Shown here piece by piece: positions 63,934-64,000 of a DNA stretch of 64,000 nt. The stretch covers positions 4,030,001 through 4,094,000 of the forward strand of contig NZ_CP154857.1 in assembly GCF_039614715.1 (NCBI RefSeq), given 5' to 3'. The translations under genes were made by a program, and so were the position numbers. Position 1 is the first letter of the stretch, and each line of letters starts with the position of its first letter. The notes under the pieces were generated by a model that worked only from the letters and a program-made list of their open reading frames with translations, had not been told where the DNA came from and did no database searches. The stretch is from Microbacterium sp. AZCO. Lineage in GTDB: Bacteria; Actinomycetota; Actinomycetes; Actinomycetales; Microbacteriaceae.

Positions 63934-64000
63934 GGTCCCTCGTCGTTGTCGGAACGGAGTGCATGTGGACGAGCGTCGGACAGATCGACCGGCATCGTCT

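Noticed and set aside
63934..64000. A gene at the right edge
   Set aside because: Only 67 bp are available upstream of the aminotransferase start. No start codon with a ribosome site or recognisable coding pattern can be supported.
1..64000. tRNA, rRNA, riboswitch or insertion sequence
   Set aside because: No cloverleaf with a TTCGA-type arm, rRNA segment, known riboswitch core or transposase motif was recognised on either strand. A covariance-model scan would be the decisive test for small RNAs.

Overview
The window is very G+C-rich (roughly 70 % by eye) and densely coded, with strong third-position G/C bias, GTG starts, many 4-nt ATGA/GTGA stop-start overlaps and several probably leaderless genes. 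Together with the family content (DUF3618, DUF6766, DUF7882, a TIGR03885-type oxidoreductase, sugar ABC importers without their own ATPase) this points to a free-living actinobacterium of the Microbacteriaceae, most likely Microbacterium or a close relative. No rRNA, tRNA, CRISPR array, transposase or prophage was found.

Region 1 (1-20067) reads as a locus for uronate-decorated galactans, probably plant type II arabinogalactan. It holds a DUF2264 protein (cut by the window start), a sugar ABC importer, a DUF624 membrane protein and a GH88 unsaturated glucuronyl hydrolase. A complete unsaturated-uronate pathway follows (kduI, kduD, kdgK, eda) with an FAH-family enzyme. Next come about 820 bp of non-coding repeats, a DeoR/LacI-hybrid repressor beside a perfect 16-bp palindrome, and two large secreted multidomain enzymes: a GH59-like beta-galactosidase and a GH43_24-like exo-beta-1,3-galactanase. 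The two enzymes share a C-terminal module.

Region 2 (20310-29682): a manganese catalase and a 20-bp-stem bidirectional terminator. Then an alpha-galactoside operon (GH36, binding protein, two permeases) diverges from a ROK repressor, which is followed by a GH13 alpha-glucosidase.

Region 3 (29690-41664) is the most unusual part: a heptose glycoconjugate locus in a Gram-positive-type genome. It has two intact HldE-like bifunctional proteins, GmhA, GmhB, three GT9 (heptosyltransferase-type) and three other glycosyltransferases, an SDR, and a group-3 (SigB/SigF-type) sigma factor. The two leftward transcription units share a GACGTTTGCC element at the same distance from their start codons; in one it forms a SigB/SigF-like promoter (GTTT-N16-GGGTAC).

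Region 4 (41665-60365) is an envelope and stress region: an SRPBCC protein, a DUF3618/holin-X/Gly-Tyr-tail operon, a 36-aa membrane peptide with a duplicated DUF6766 protein, a TIGR03885 oxidoreductase with a GH13 enzyme, a CYP152-type P450, two DUF7882 paralogues, a third ABC sugar importer, a Rieske-FAD oxidoreductase, a stress-type SDR, and an Nramp-like transporter lacking the usual metal ligands with two PRC-barrel-like partners. Several promoter regions here share a GTCAAG element 27-29 nt from a TANNNT box. Region 5 (60443-63933) has a PadR repressor with a 40-bp palindromic operator, the membrane protein it is coupled to, and a class III aminotransferase.
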